A stretch of 64,000 bases of DNA, taken from the NCBI GenBank assembly GCA_963803115.1, contig CAWDLN010000010.1, forward strand, positions 62,001-126,000, in the 5' to 3' direction. The notes below the pieces were generated by a model that was not told the origin of the DNA, made no database searches, and worked only from the letters and a program-made list of their open reading frames with translations. The position numbers and the translations under genes are program-made. Positions 55,558-64,000 of the stretch are shown piece by piece (the first letter of the stretch is position 1; every line of letters starts with the position of its first letter). This stretch comes from DATBGZ01 sp963803115 (GTDB taxonomy: Bacteria > Actinomycetota > Actinomycetes > Mycobacteriales > Micromonosporaceae).

Positions 55558-56589
55558 TCAGAGGGGCGGCGCGGCCGGCCGCACTCCGGGCGGCGGTGGT
55601 ACCGGATTCTCGGCGGACCAGCCGCGCACCTCGGGCGTCCGTGCCGGGACAGCCATCGTCGGCGCGGCGATCGCGGCGGCGAGGTCCGGCCAGACGGTCG
55701 CCGCCCGGGCCCGGACGGCCGCGAGCTGTCGCGTGGCCCTGCGGTGGCGCTCGGCGTGCACGGCCGCCAAGTATTTCCAGGCGGGCGTACCGGGCGGCGG
55801 CGGCGGATTGATGGCGACCGCAACCTCCCGGACCAGTCGTTGGCCGAGCGCGGAGCGGGCCGGTTCGCGGATGCTGCGGTTACGGGCGAGGAAGTTGCGG
55901 GCGCCCAGGGCGAGGTCGTCGTCCAGACCTGTGAGATCGAGCGTGGCCGCCCAGGCGGCGAGCTCCGGCGGCATCGTGGGCACCCAGCCCCACGCCGCGG
56001 GGGTTCGTTCGTGGATCACGATGGTGCCCGCGACGTGGTCGCCGAGCCGCTTGCTCTGCGGGCTGGCGATCATCGTCCAGATCGTTACCAACCACGTGAG
56101 GGGGGCGCCGATGAGCCCCGGCCACTCGACGGCGAGACCGACGAGACTGCGCGTCATGGCCTGGCGGAAGGCCACCGGGCCGCCGTCGTCGCGGACCACC
56201 CGCAGTCCGAAGATCAGCTTGCCGAGCGTGCGCCCCCGGGTCAGCGTCTCCAACGCCACCGGGTAGCCCAGCATCGCGATCAACAAGGCAACGATCGAGA
56301 TAACGGCGCCGACGGCGGAATCAAAGGTGATCACGTGGAAGTTGCCGAGCAGCGACGCGAGGATCAGCAAGAAGATGATCAATGTGAAGAAGAGGACCAG
56401 CTGAATGACCGCGTCAACCATACGGGCCAGCGCACGGGATCCAAGCCGGGCGACCCGTACGTCGAGGTGTACCGCCTCGCCGGTGAGGATCCGAGTGTGG
56501 CCGAGATCCGGTTGAGCCACAGCTGTCGGTGACGGAACCAAAGTCGGTGACGGAACCACAGACGTAGGTGCCAGGGTGCCGGGGGTCAC
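55558..56589 (-). CDS. RDD-family membrane protein
   Basis: A 343-residue protein with an RDD domain: three membrane helices (LFFTLIIFLLILASLL, AVISIVALLIAMLGYPV, LIGAPLTWLVTIWTMI) after LGSRALARMVDAVIQLV and before SPQSKRLGDHVAGTIVIHE, then a soluble C-terminal half ending in Pro. Role unknown; RDD proteins may carry ions. GTG at 56589. It diverges from the SpoIIM-like gene by 70 bp, an arrangement conserved near mtrAB in actinobacteria. Confidence 0.9.
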   Translation of the reverse strand: MTPGTLAPTSVVPSPTLVPSPTAVAQPDLGHTRILTGEAVHLDVRVARLGSRALARMVDAVIQLVLFFTLIIFLLILASLLGNFHVITFDSAVGAVISIVALLIAMLGYPVALETLTRGRTLGKLIFGLRVVRDDGGPVAFRQAMTRSLVGLAVEWPGLIGAPLTWLVTIWTMIASPQSKRLGDHVAGTIVIHERTPAAWGWVPTMPPELAAWAATLDLTGLDDDLALGARNFLARNRSIREPARSALGQRLVREVAVAINPPPPPGTPAWKYLAAVHAERHRRATRQLAAVRARAATVWPDLAAAIAAPTMAVPARTPEVRGWSAENPVPPPPGVRPAAPPL

Positions 56590-56659
56590 CTGACCAGTGT
56601 CCCCGACCGGTACGCTCGGCGCGCACCCGTACCGACGCCGGATTCCTAGGAGCGATTGC

Positions 56660-57661
56660 GTGGATCTGGACGCGTTCGTGACCGAGCACGGTGCGGAGTG
56701 GAACCGGCTGCAGGTCCTGGCCGGCCGCCGCCGGCGCCGCCTGAGCCCGGAGGAGGTCGACGAGCTCGTCGTCCTGTACCGGCGCGCCGCGACGCACCTG
56801 TCGGTGGTGCGCAGTCGGTCCGGTGACCCGACGCTCGTGGCGTGGCTGTCGCGGTTGGTGTTGCAGGCCCGCGCGGCGGTCAGCCCGTCGGCCGGTTTCT
56901 CGGGCGCGGCCGTGCGGCGCTTCTTCGCGGTCTCGTTTCCGGCCGAGATCTACCGAGCGGGCGGATGGTGCCTCGGCGTCGCGGGTGGCTTCCTTGGCTT
57001 CGCGGCGGTGCTCGGCGCTCTGGTGGCGACCGATCCTTCGATCTCGTCCGCACTCTTCAGTCCGGAAGAGATCGACAGCTTGGTGCGCAACGACTTCGAG
57101 GCCTACTACTCCCAGTTCGCGCCGGAGAACTTCGCCTCACTCGTCTGGGTCAACAACGCTCTCGTGTCCGCGGTCTGTCTCGCGGGGGGAGTGCTGGTGC
57201 TGCCGACCTTGTATCTGTTGTTCGAGAACGCGGTGAACCTGGGGTTGATCGGCGGGGTGATGGTCGGCAATGGGCGGGCCGACGTCTTTTTCGGCCTGAT
57301 CACCGTGCATGGGCTCTTGGAGCTCACGTGCGTCTTCGTCGCCGGGGGACTCGGCCTGCGGGTCGCCTGGGCGTGGATCGCACCGGGGCCGCTACGCACG
57401 CGCACCCAGGCGTTGGCCCAGGCCGGCCGGTCGGCGACCGTGGTCGCGTTAGGGCTCGCGGCGCCGCTGTTCGTCAGTGGCATGGTCGAGGCGTTCGTCA
57501 CGCCCGCGCCGGTCCCGGTGGAGGTCAAGCTCGCCATCGGGGCGACGGTATGGCTGGCATTCGTGTCCTATGTGGTCATTGCCGGCGGGGCGGCCGTGCG
57601 GCGCGGTGAGACCGGCGATGTCGCCTCGTTTGAGCGGGAGCCCGAGGCGCCGACGGTCTGA
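56660..57661 (+). CDS. Stage II sporulation protein M-like membrane protein
   Basis: A 333-residue protein of the SpoIIM/DUF95 family with about five or six helices. The soluble N-terminus (EHGAEWNRLQVLAGRRRRR) is followed by GGWCLGVAGGFLGFAAVLGA, WVNNALVSAVCLAGGVLVLP and GLITVHGLLELTCVFVAGG. In bacilli SpoIIM takes part in peptidoglycan remodelling at engulfment; actinobacterial homologues beside MoxR/DUF58 are of unknown role. GTG at 56660 follows AGGAG by 7-8 nt. Confidence 0.88.
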   Translation: MDLDAFVTEHGAEWNRLQVLAGRRRRRLSPEEVDELVVLYRRAATHLSVVRSRSGDPTLVAWLSRLVLQARAAVSPSAGFSGAAVRRFFAVSFPAEIYRAGGWCLGVAGGFLGFAAVLGALVATDPSISSALFSPEEIDSLVRNDFEAYYSQFAPENFASLVWVNNALVSAVCLAGGVLVLPTLYLLFENAVNLGLIGGVMVGNGRADVFFGLITVHGLLELTCVFVAGGLGLRVAWAWIAPGPLRTRTQALAQAGRSATVVALGLAAPLFVSGMVEAFVTPAPVPVEVKLAIGATVWLAFVSYVVIAGGAAVRRGETGDVASFEREPEAPTV

Positions 57662-57668
57662 GCACGGC

Positions 57669-59039
57669 CTACAACTTGCCGGCCGCCTTGAGGTCGAGGT
57701 AGCGGTCGGTCACCTTCGACGCGAACGTCTCGGCCGGTTCGTCGACGACGGCCACACCGTAGCGCGCCAACGCCGACCGTACCCGTCGCAGCTCGGCCAG
57801 ACCGCGCTCGGCGGCGGCCGCGGTGTGGATGGCGGCCGCGTCATTGCGGCCGGTCGCCAGATCGTCCAACGCCTGGTCGTGGACCGCCGCTACCATGACC
57901 ATGTGGCGAGCCACAAGACTCGGCAGTACCGGCAGCAGGCCCTCACCAAGTGCGCCTGGGTCGAGCGTGGTGAACAGAACCACCAAGGCGCGCTTGCGTT
58001 CGCGGTCGAGCACCTCGGCCACGACGCGGCCGAAATCCGTCTCTACCAAGGCCGGTTGTAGCGGCGCCAGGGCTCCGATCAGCTTGGGCAGGCTCCGCTT
58101 GTTCGACGCCGACACGTTGGCATGCGTCTGGGTGTCCACGGCCAACAGGTCCACCCGGTCGCCGGCGTGGGCGGCCACGCTCGCGAGCAATAATGCGGCG
58201 TCGATGGCCAGATCCAGCCGCGGCTCTCCGGTCGCCTCGGGTTCGGACATGCCCGGCCCAGAGCCAGCGTGCGTGGCGATTCGTCCGGCGCTGGTGCGGC
58301 CGGTGTCCAGCACGCAGAGCACCCGGCGGTCGCGTTCGGGTCGCCACTGTTTGGTCACGAGGTGCTCGCGCCGGGCACTGCCTCGCCAGTCGATGGCGCG
58401 CGGGTCGTCGCCCACCACGTAATCGCGCAACGAGTCGAACTCGCTGCCCTGCCCCCGTCCTCGCGTAACCACCTGGCCGTCGATGACCCGCAGCCGCGAC
58501 AGCTTCTCCGGCAAGAGGCGACGCGAGCGGAACTCCGGCAGAGCACGCAGTGTCCACGGTGGAGTGATCTCGTCGGCGCGTTTGCCGGTCGTCTGCCGGT
58601 AGGCCAGTCCGAAGGGTCCATACGAGCGCACCGTGACCCGCGACGCGGGCCGGTCTCCGCGGCGGGTAGGTGTGAGCACCGTCTCGATCGCTGCGCTCTC
58701 GCCCGGATCGAGGGCGAGGACATGGGCGTACGGCGGCGCCGCGCCCGCCGACGGAACCCAGGCGTCGCGCACCACCGCGCGCATCGTGCGCACGGAGAGG
58801 TTGGTGAGTCGCAACGCGACCGTCGCGGAGTCGCCCAGCCGGATCTCGGTGGGCCCCTCCCGGTGGAGCCGCACCTCACCGGCGGGCGCGGCGACCAGCC
58901 AGTCCAGCGCGGCCACCACCAGCAGTACGCCCGCAAGCACCGCGAGCGGCAACCAGGGGCGGGTTCCGACGGTGGCCGCCACCGCGATCGTCGGGATGCC
59001 GAGCCCGACCAGCAGCGCGGATACGCGCCGACTGATCAT
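57669..59039 (-). CDS. DUF58 protein with VWA-like core
   Basis: A 456-residue protein with two N-terminal membrane helices (ALLVGLGIPTIAVAATV and LAVLAGVLLVVAALDWLV), a beta-rich middle and the DUF58 core: FDSLRDYVVGDDPRAIDWRG, RVLCVLDTGRTSAG (MIDAS-like). DUF58 proteins work with MoxR AAA+ ATPases. It is the last gene of the five-gene operon, overlapping moxR by 4 bp (ATGA). Confidence 0.92.
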   Translation of the reverse strand: MISRRVSALLVGLGIPTIAVAATVGTRPWLPLAVLAGVLLVVAALDWLVAAPAGEVRLHREGPTEIRLGDSATVALRLTNLSVRTMRAVVRDAWVPSAGAAPPYAHVLALDPGESAAIETVLTPTRRGDRPASRVTVRSYGPFGLAYRQTTGKRADEITPPWTLRALPEFRSRRLLPEKLSRLRVIDGQVVTRGRGQGSEFDSLRDYVVGDDPRAIDWRGSARREHLVTKQWRPERDRRVLCVLDTGRTSAGRIATHAGSGPGMSEPEATGEPRLDLAIDAALLLASVAAHAGDRVDLLAVDTQTHANVSASNKRSLPKLIGALAPLQPALVETDFGRVVAEVLDRERKRALVVLFTTLDPGALGEGLLPVLPSLVARHMVMVAAVHDQALDDLATGRNDAAAIHTAAAAERGLAELRRVRSALARYGVAVVDEPAETFASKVTDRYLDLKAAGKL

Positions 59040-60049
59040 CGGGGGGTGGGGACGGTGGCGAGCAGCGAGTCCAGCACCGCGTCGGCGGTGACGCCCTCGA
59101 GCTCAGCCTCATGCCGAAGCCGAACCCGATGCCGCAGCACCGGCCGGGCGACCGCCTTCACGTCGTCGGGCGTCACGTAGCCGCGGCCGGTCAGCCAGGC
59201 GAATGCCTTGGCGGCGTTGAGCAAACCGGTCGCGCCACGCGGGGAGGCACCAAGTTCAAATGAGGGCGCGGTACGGGTCGACCGGCAGAGGTCGACGACG
59301 TACGCGAGCACGCCATCGGCGACCTGCACCCGCAGCGCGCCGGCGCGGGCGGCGACGAGATCGGCCGCGGTGGCGACCGGCCGCACGCCGGCGGCGCTGA
59401 GGTTACGTGGATCGAATCCGTTGTGGTGGGCCCGGATCACGCCGAGCTCCTCGTCCCGCGTGGGCAGCGGCACCGTGAGCTTGAACAGGAACCGGTCCAG
59501 CTGAGCCTCGGGAAGCGGGTACGTGCCCTCGTACTCGATCGGGTTCTGGGTGGCCGCGACCAGGAACGGCTCCGGCAGTGGTCGCGGCATGCCTTCGACG
59601 GAGACCTGCCGCTCCTCCATCACCTCGAGCAGTGATGCCTGCGTCTTGGGCGGGGTGCGGTTGATCTCATCGGCCAGGAACAGGTTCGTGAAGACCGGCC
59701 CGGGCCGGAACTCGAACGCCGCCGCTCGGGCGTCGAACACGAGCGACCCGGTGACGTCGCTCGGCATGAGATCCGGCGTGAACTGCATCCGCTTCATCTC
59801 CAGCGACAGCGAGGCCGACATCGCGCGGACGAGCAGGGTCTTGGCCACGCCCGGCACACCCTCGAGCAGTACGTGGCCGCGGCACAACAGTGCGAGCACC
59901 AGGCCGGTGACGGTCGCGTCTTGACCGATGATCACCTTGCCGATCTCGGCGCGGAGCCGGCCGAGGGCCTCCCGGGCAGCATCACGTTCGGGATCGCCCA
60001 TGGGTCCGGGTGCGGTCGCGCCACCAGGCATCGCAGCGGTGTGGGTCAC
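59036..60049 (-). CDS. moxR: MoxR-family AAA+ ATPase
   Basis: A 337-residue AAA+ chaperone-like ATPase. Walker A is LLEGVPGVAKTLLVRAM, Walker B is FLADEINRTPPKTQASLLE, and sensor 1 lies in LVAATQNPIEYEGTYPLPEA. MoxR proteins help mature or activate partners with VWA domains, here probably DUF58. GTG at 60049 follows GGAGGAA; it overlaps the DUF4350 stop by 4 bp (GTGA). Confidence 0.96.
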   Translation of the reverse strand: MTHTAAMPGGATAPGPMGDPERDAAREALGRLRAEIGKVIIGQDATVTGLVLALLCRGHVLLEGVPGVAKTLLVRAMSASLSLEMKRMQFTPDLMPSDVTGSLVFDARAAAFEFRPGPVFTNLFLADEINRTPPKTQASLLEVMEERQVSVEGMPRPLPEPFLVAATQNPIEYEGTYPLPEAQLDRFLFKLTVPLPTRDEELGVIRAHHNGFDPRNLSAAGVRPVATAADLVAARAGALRVQVADGVLAYVVDLCRSTRTAPSFELGASPRGATGLLNAAKAFAWLTGRGYVTPDDVKAVARPVLRHRVRLRHEAELEGVTADAVLDSLLATVPTPR

Positions 60050-61389
60050 GGCGTTCCTCCTGATCGGTGCGGTGGTGCCGAGCCGGGACGGTCCCAGACC
60101 ACGGCCGAGACGAGCTGGTCCAGGTCGGCCGTCGCCGCCACGAGGGCGTCGTCGTCCGACGGTGAGGGTCCATAGAGGACGGTCCAGACCGCCGCGTCTT
60201 CGAGCCCGACTCGGGCTGCGATCTGGGCGACGAAGCGGTCCGCCGGCGGCCCAGGCGTACTGAGCTGTCTTTCGGTCGCCGCCGTGGCGGTCGGGTCCAG
60301 CACCCGCGCGATGCGGGCGATCGCGGCGGCGCGCAGCGCGGCCAGGCTGGCATCGCGCGCGTTGATGCGTTCGTAGAGGCGGCCGCGACCGGTGACCGCT
60401 TCCGCGGCCGGTACCAGCACCGGCAGCGGTTCGGCGACCGGCGCGCCGAGCCGCCGGGCTCTCGCCAGCGCGAGCAGGACGCCACCGGCGAAAAGCAACG
60501 CCAGCACGGCCCACAGCTGAACCGGAAAAGCGTCAAACAACGCAATGCCCGTGTTGGTACGGTCGCGGTCGCCACGCTGGTACGTCGGCAGCGTCAGGTC
60601 ATCCGGCTCCGCTGACGCGGTGGGCGGAGTGGTTTCGAGGCGATGGACGTCGACCCAGATCACCCGACCGAACTCGGAGAGCAGCCCAGTCGCGAATGCC
60701 GCGTTACCGACCTCGCCGATCCGGTCGTTGCGGAACGGCTCGCTCGCGCCGACAAAGATGATCTCGCGTCCCTCGCGCTGGAACCCGATGAGGCTGCCGC
60801 CGTAGCACAGTGTTGACGGGTCGTCCCCGTCGTAGACATCGCGCCGCACCGCAGCCGCGCCGGCCCGCCGCGCGTACTCGGTCGCGCACTGCGGCTCGAC
60901 CGTGGCGGTGGCCCACCGGCTACTGTGGACACCCGCCGGCACGGTAGCAGTCAGCAGCGCCCGCCAGCCCGGGCGTACCAACACAATCCGGTGGGAGCCC
61001 GGGGTGCGTGCCAGGTCGAGGACGAACCGCGGATTGAGGTAGTCGGGCGCGGGGACGAAGACGGTGGCATCCCCACCGTTCGCGGCCGCAACGGCGGCGG
61101 CGCTGGAGCTGACGCGCACGATCGAAACGCCGGCCGCCTGGAGCTTGTCGGCGAGCTGGCTCGAGCCGTGTCGTCCGGCGCCAGTGGGCGAGAGCGTCTG
61201 CGAGTCGCTCGAATTCGGTTCCTGGTACGCGTGCGCCGCAAAGGTCGCGAGCCACGCGAGCGCCACGACCACGAGCGGGATGACGAATCGCGGCCACCGC
61301 CGCGAGCGGCGACGGCTCGCTCCTACAAGCGTGGTCAGCCGTGGCTCGTCCGAGGCCGGAGCGGGCCGCCGTACTCCGGTCGTGGTCAT
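60046..61389 (-). CDS. DUF4350 membrane protein
   Basis: A 447-residue protein with an N-terminal helix (FVIPLVVVALAWLATFAA), a large outer domain containing DLARTPGSHRIVLVRPGW and FGRVIWVDVHRLE, a second helix (VQLWAVLALLFAGGVLLALA) and a soluble C-terminus. This is the DUF4350 family always found with MoxR/DUF58. The outer domain resembles a GATase-like fold of unknown role. ATG at 61389 overlaps the DUF4129 stop by 4 bp. Confidence 0.87.
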   Translation of the reverse strand: MTTTGVRRPAPASDEPRLTTLVGASRRRSRRWPRFVIPLVVVALAWLATFAAHAYQEPNSSDSQTLSPTGAGRHGSSQLADKLQAAGVSIVRVSSSAAAVAAANGGDATVFVPAPDYLNPRFVLDLARTPGSHRIVLVRPGWRALLTATVPAGVHSSRWATATVEPQCATEYARRAGAAAVRRDVYDGDDPSTLCYGGSLIGFQREGREIIFVGASEPFRNDRIGEVGNAAFATGLLSEFGRVIWVDVHRLETTPPTASAEPDDLTLPTYQRGDRDRTNTGIALFDAFPVQLWAVLALLFAGGVLLALARARRLGAPVAEPLPVLVPAAEAVTGRGRLYERINARDASLAALRAAAIARIARVLDPTATAATERQLSTPGPPADRFVAQIAARVGLEDAAVWTVLYGPSPSDDDALVAATADLDQLVSAVVWDRPGSAPPHRSGGTP

Positions 61390-62045
61390 GGTGGGCTCCC
61401 GACCATTGCCGCTTGCGCGAGGATCGCGGCGATCGCGTCCGCCTGCCCCCGCAGCGCCGTGTCGTCCGCGGCCGTCGCCGGCCGCAGGCCGTACCAGATC
61501 TCCGAGAAGACATCGACCGCAGAGGTCAGAGGTGAGGCGAGCTGGGGTCGCGCGTGACCGGCCGCCCTCGCCAGCTCGGTGACCGTCCATCCTGGACTGT
61601 GCGGCAGGACCCCACGTTCGATGAGGTCGCGGACGACGGCCCGCAACCGTTCCCGCACCGCCTCCGCGTAGCGGCCGGCGGCCGCCAATTGATCGGCCGT
61701 GAGGGCGAGCACCTCGGCCGGCAGGTCCGGCAGCTGGTCGGGCGGCAGGTCAAGCTCGGCCTCGACCGGGCGGCGCTTGCGCCGCCACCGAAGCCGCCAA
61801 CGCCAGCGCAGCGAGCCGAGGCGGAACCGGCCGCGCCAGCCCGTGCGGCGCCTCGCCGTGGACCCGGCACTGCGATCGAAGCGCAGCCGCCAGCGCCACG
61901 GCAGCCAAGCGGGCCAGTAGTACCAGCCGAGCCCGACCAGTAGCGCGAGCAGGAAGGACAGCAGAATGAGCGTCGGTACGCCGCCGCGCACCTCATCGGC
62001 AACCAGCGCGACAAACTCGGACCAGACGCGGGTGGTGGCGTTCAC
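61386..62045 (-). CDS. DUF4129 membrane protein
   Basis: A 219-residue protein with one helix (LILLSFLLALLVGLGWYYW) and a soluble DUF4129 domain: AAAGRYAEAVRERLRAVVRD, WTVTELARAAGHARPQL and FSEIWYGLRPATAADD. It is related to C-terminal domains of transglutaminase-like proteins. A strongly basic stretch (RWRLRWRRKRRP) lies after the helix. GTG at 62045 overlaps the upstream gene by 4 bp. Confidence 0.87.
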   Translation of the reverse strand: MNATTRVWSEFVALVADEVRGGVPTLILLSFLLALLVGLGWYYWPAWLPWRWRLRFDRSAGSTARRRTGWRGRFRLGSLRWRWRLRWRRKRRPVEAELDLPPDQLPDLPAEVLALTADQLAAAGRYAEAVRERLRAVVRDLIERGVLPHSPGWTVTELARAAGHARPQLASPLTSAVDVFSEIWYGLRPATAADDTALRGQADAIAAILAQAAMVGSPP

Positions 62046-62935
62046 CGGGGCGCCCGCAGCGTCGCTTCGGTGGCCACGGCCCGCGTCAACGTGCGGCGCA
62101 GCACGATGTCCAGGCCCTCGGTGCGCATCCGGCCCTCGAGTAGAAGCATCACATCGAGGCAGCCGAGCACCGGGTAGGCGACCGCGTTGACCAGCACGGC
62201 CGCGCCGGCCAACACGATGTTGTCCACGGTCGCGGACGGCGAGGTAAAGAACAGCTCGACCAGCGCGATGGTGGCGAGGATCAGCGCGAGCCGGATCAGC
62301 GCCCAGCTCAGCCAACCGAGTAGCCGGATCCACACGGCCCGGAGCGCGTCCCGGCTCGCCAGCCGAACCGAGCGCAGCAGGGCCGAGCCGGGCCCGCGCG
62401 CTTCGATGACGGCCGCCGGTGCGGCCAGCCCGACCAGGCCGTACGGCAATGGCCAGAGGACGGCCACCAGCAGTCCGGCGGCGACGAATCCCCCGTCCTG
62501 CAAGGGCTCCAGGACCACGAGGAACGGCAGCGCCGTCGCCGCCGCGGCGACGAGCATGGCGGTCAGCGCGATGACGCCGACCGAAACCGGTCGTGGCGCC
62601 GGCCGAGGTGGCGCGGCGGCACCCAGCAGCGCCCGTCCGCCATCGGCTGCGGCGATACCGCCGATGATCGCGATGATCAACGCATCGGTGCCGAACCCCG
62701 CCAGCAGGAGCAGCCCGAACTCGCGGAGCCGACCGGTCGCGGGGAAGAGGCTGATGTCCTGATCGGCGAGGCGTCGCAATGGAAACAACAGCGCCTGCTC
62801 GACGACCGCCAGCAGCACGCCCACTCCGATCAATCGGCCCGGCCGGACACGCAGCAGCACCACCGCGGCGTCGAGCAGCTCACCGGTGGTGAGCGGTCGC
62901 AGCGGCAGGGCACCCGCACGGGTGAGATCGGACAC
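62042..62935 (-). CDS. Multi-helix membrane protein, first gene of the MoxR operon
   Basis: A 297-residue protein with about six helices (GLLLLAGFGTDALIIAIIGG, VGVIALTAMLVAAAATALPF, AAGLLVAVLWPLPYGLVGL, LIRLALILATIALVELFF) and an N-terminus RPLTTGELLDAAVVLLRVRP resembling the glycerophosphodiesterase membrane-domain-like (GDPD) family. Function unknown; its fixed position with DUF4129, DUF4350, MoxR and DUF58 suggests an envelope complex. GTG at 62935 follows GGGAG. It diverges from mtrA. Confidence 0.85.
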   Translation of the reverse strand: MSDLTRAGALPLRPLTTGELLDAAVVLLRVRPGRLIGVGVLLAVVEQALLFPLRRLADQDISLFPATGRLREFGLLLLAGFGTDALIIAIIGGIAAADGGRALLGAAAPPRPAPRPVSVGVIALTAMLVAAAATALPFLVVLEPLQDGGFVAAGLLVAVLWPLPYGLVGLAAPAAVIEARGPGSALLRSVRLASRDALRAVWIRLLGWLSWALIRLALILATIALVELFFTSPSATVDNIVLAGAAVLVNAVAYPVLGCLDVMLLLEGRMRTEGLDIVLRRTLTRAVATEATLRAPR

Positions 62936-63214
62936 GGACTGGCTCCCGGACTTGACCGGGCCTCATGGTGACATGCCCGGATAACCCGCTCGACCCCGGC
63001 GTCCCACGAAAACGATCAAGCACACGCGGTGCCTACCCAGCGGGCGACCAAATGATCAGGTCTCGCGAGTCATTCTCGCGGGTGGTATGAACCACGCCAT
63101 TCTTCTCAATAGGTGTTGATCGGGGGATCGGGTAGTCTCGGCAGCGCCTCGTACGACGCGACACCCCTCCTCCGACGGTGCCGCTCCCCCGGTCGAAGAT
63201 GGAATATTGACGCC

Positions 63215-63904
63215 ATGAGAGCCCGTGTGCTGGTGGTCGACGACGACCCCGCCCTCGCCGAGATGCTCGGCATCGTGCTGCGGAGCGAAGGCTTCCTGCC
63301 CTCGTTCGTGGCCGACGGGGAGCGGGCGTTGGCCGCGTTTCGCGAAGCCCGCCCCGATATCGTCTTGCTGGACCTGATGCTGCCCGGAATGAGTGGCATC
63401 GATGTGTGTCGCGCCATCCGGGCCGAGGCTGGGGTTCCGATCGTCATGCTCACGGCGAAGACTGACACCGTCGACGTGGTGCTCGGGCTCGAGTCCGGCG
63501 CGGACGACTATGTGGTGAAGCCGTTCAAGCCTAAGGAGCTCGTAGCTCGCATGCGGGCCCGGCTGCGTCGGGGCGAGGACGTCGCGCCGGAGCTGCTCAG
63601 CATCGGCCCGAACGGGAACCAGATCACGATCGACGTGCCGGCGCACACCGTGCTGCGCAACGGCGACGAGGTGAAGCTGACTCCGCTCGAGTTCGATCTG
63701 CTCGTGGCGCTGGCCCGCAAGCCTCGTCAGGTGTTCACCCGCGAGGTCCTGTTGGAACAGGTCTGGGGGTACCGGCACGCGGCGGACACCAGACTCGTGA
63801 ACGTGCACGTTCAGCGCCTGCGCGCCAAGATCGAACCAGATCCGGAGCGGCCCGAGGTGATCCTCACCGTCCGCGGAGTCGGCTACAAGGCTGGAACAGC
63901 CTGA
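63215..63904 (+). CDS. mtrA: Response regulator MtrA
   Basis: A 229-residue OmpR/PhoB-type regulator. The receiver domain has acidic D9-D11, the phosphorylated D53 (IVLLDLMLPGMSG), T/K in VMLTAKTD and YVVKPF. The winged-helix effector domain ends with RLVNVHVQRLRAKIEPDP and VRGVGYKAG. MtrA controls cell division, osmotic response and resuscitation genes in actinobacteria. ATG at 63215 gives exactly the family length; mtrB follows. About 280 bp separate it from the divergent MoxR operon. Confidence 0.97.
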   Translation: MRARVLVVDDDPALAEMLGIVLRSEGFLPSFVADGERALAAFREARPDIVLLDLMLPGMSGIDVCRAIRAEAGVPIVMLTAKTDTVDVVLGLESGADDYVVKPFKPKELVARMRARLRRGEDVAPELLSIGPNGNQITIDVPAHTVLRNGDEVKLTPLEFDLLVALARKPRQVFTREVLLEQVWGYRHAADTRLVNVHVQRLRAKIEPDPERPEVILTVRGVGYKAGTA

Positions 63905-63916
63905 TCGGCGGCGTCC

Positions 63917-64000
63917 ATGCTCCGGCCTCCCCACCCCGCATCCGTGCTCGCTTATCTTCGCCGAGCGTGGCGACGTTCGTTGCAGCTGCGCATGGTGACC
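63917..64000 (+). CDS. mtrB: Sensor histidine kinase MtrB, N-terminal start only
   Basis: The first 28 codons read MLRPPHPASVLAYLRR then AWRRSLQLRMVT, ending in the basic segment that precedes the first membrane helix of MtrB. The gene runs off the right edge. It starts 12 bp after mtrA, as expected for the mtrA-mtrB-lpqB operon. Confidence 0.8.
   Translation, partial: MLRPPHPASVLAYLRRAWRRSLQLRMVT

Overview
The window is high-GC actinobacterial chromosome with GTG starts and many 4-8 bp start/stop overlaps. No rRNA, tRNA, CRISPR array, prophage or intact insertion sequence was seen. The gene order manC-fbiB-fbiA ... whiB2-(zincin-like)-DUF3499 ... phosphohexomutase-SIS-manA-ahcY ... mtrA-mtrB parallels the Mycobacterium tuberculosis Rv3264c-Rv3246c neighbourhood. 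F420 genes, a DUF222/HNH gene, a giant SCO7613-like membrane protein and MtrAB suggest a filamentous or Micromonosporales-like actinomycete; order and genus cannot be fixed from sequence reading alone.

Layout. 1-6.6 kb: frameshifted YcaQ-like gene, DUF255 thioredoxin-like protein, a degenerate asparagine-synthetase/CofE-like fusion, and purK-purE. 6.6-13.4 kb: giant polytopic membrane protein with a palindromic element inside its coding sequence, DinB-like protein, UDP-glucose dehydrogenase. 13.6-21.2 kb: acyl-CoA dehydrogenase, DUF222/HNH protein with a 10-unit repeat, a decayed AAA/LuxR-type regulator, acetoacetyl-CoA synthetase. 21.3-31.8 kb: small membrane proteins, TIGR03089-like protein, glycosyltransferase, manC, Nudix, fbiB, fbiA and fbiC (F420 synthesis; fbiC is split by an apparent frameshift). 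31.9-35.9 kb: patatin, acyltransferase, whiB2 with a palindromic promoter, zincin-like protein, DUF3499. 35.9-44.5 kb: an agmatine/putrescine/GABA catabolic island interrupting the conserved synteny, with several broken genes. 44.6-50.9 kb: sugar-phosphate genes (HAD, pgm, Trm112-like, SIS, manA) and a CDF transporter. 51-55.4 kb: a possible structured RNA, ahcY, and an iron-box-controlled efeUOB locus whose efeO is only a stub. 55.6-64 kb: RDD, SpoIIM-like, a five-gene DUF58-MoxR-DUF4350-DUF4129-membrane operon, and mtrA-mtrB.

How it works together. ManA, a phosphomannomutase (possibly the HAD protein) and ManC would feed GDP-mannose to cell-envelope glycans; FbiA/B/C make F420; agmatinase, putrescine aminotransferase, PatD and GabT would turn agmatine into succinate semialdehyde under an Lrp-type regulator; EfeU/EfeB would take up iron under DtxR/IdeR control. 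Six genes carry small frame-breaking indels, mostly in short repeats, so sequencing or assembly error must be excluded before calling them pseudogenes.
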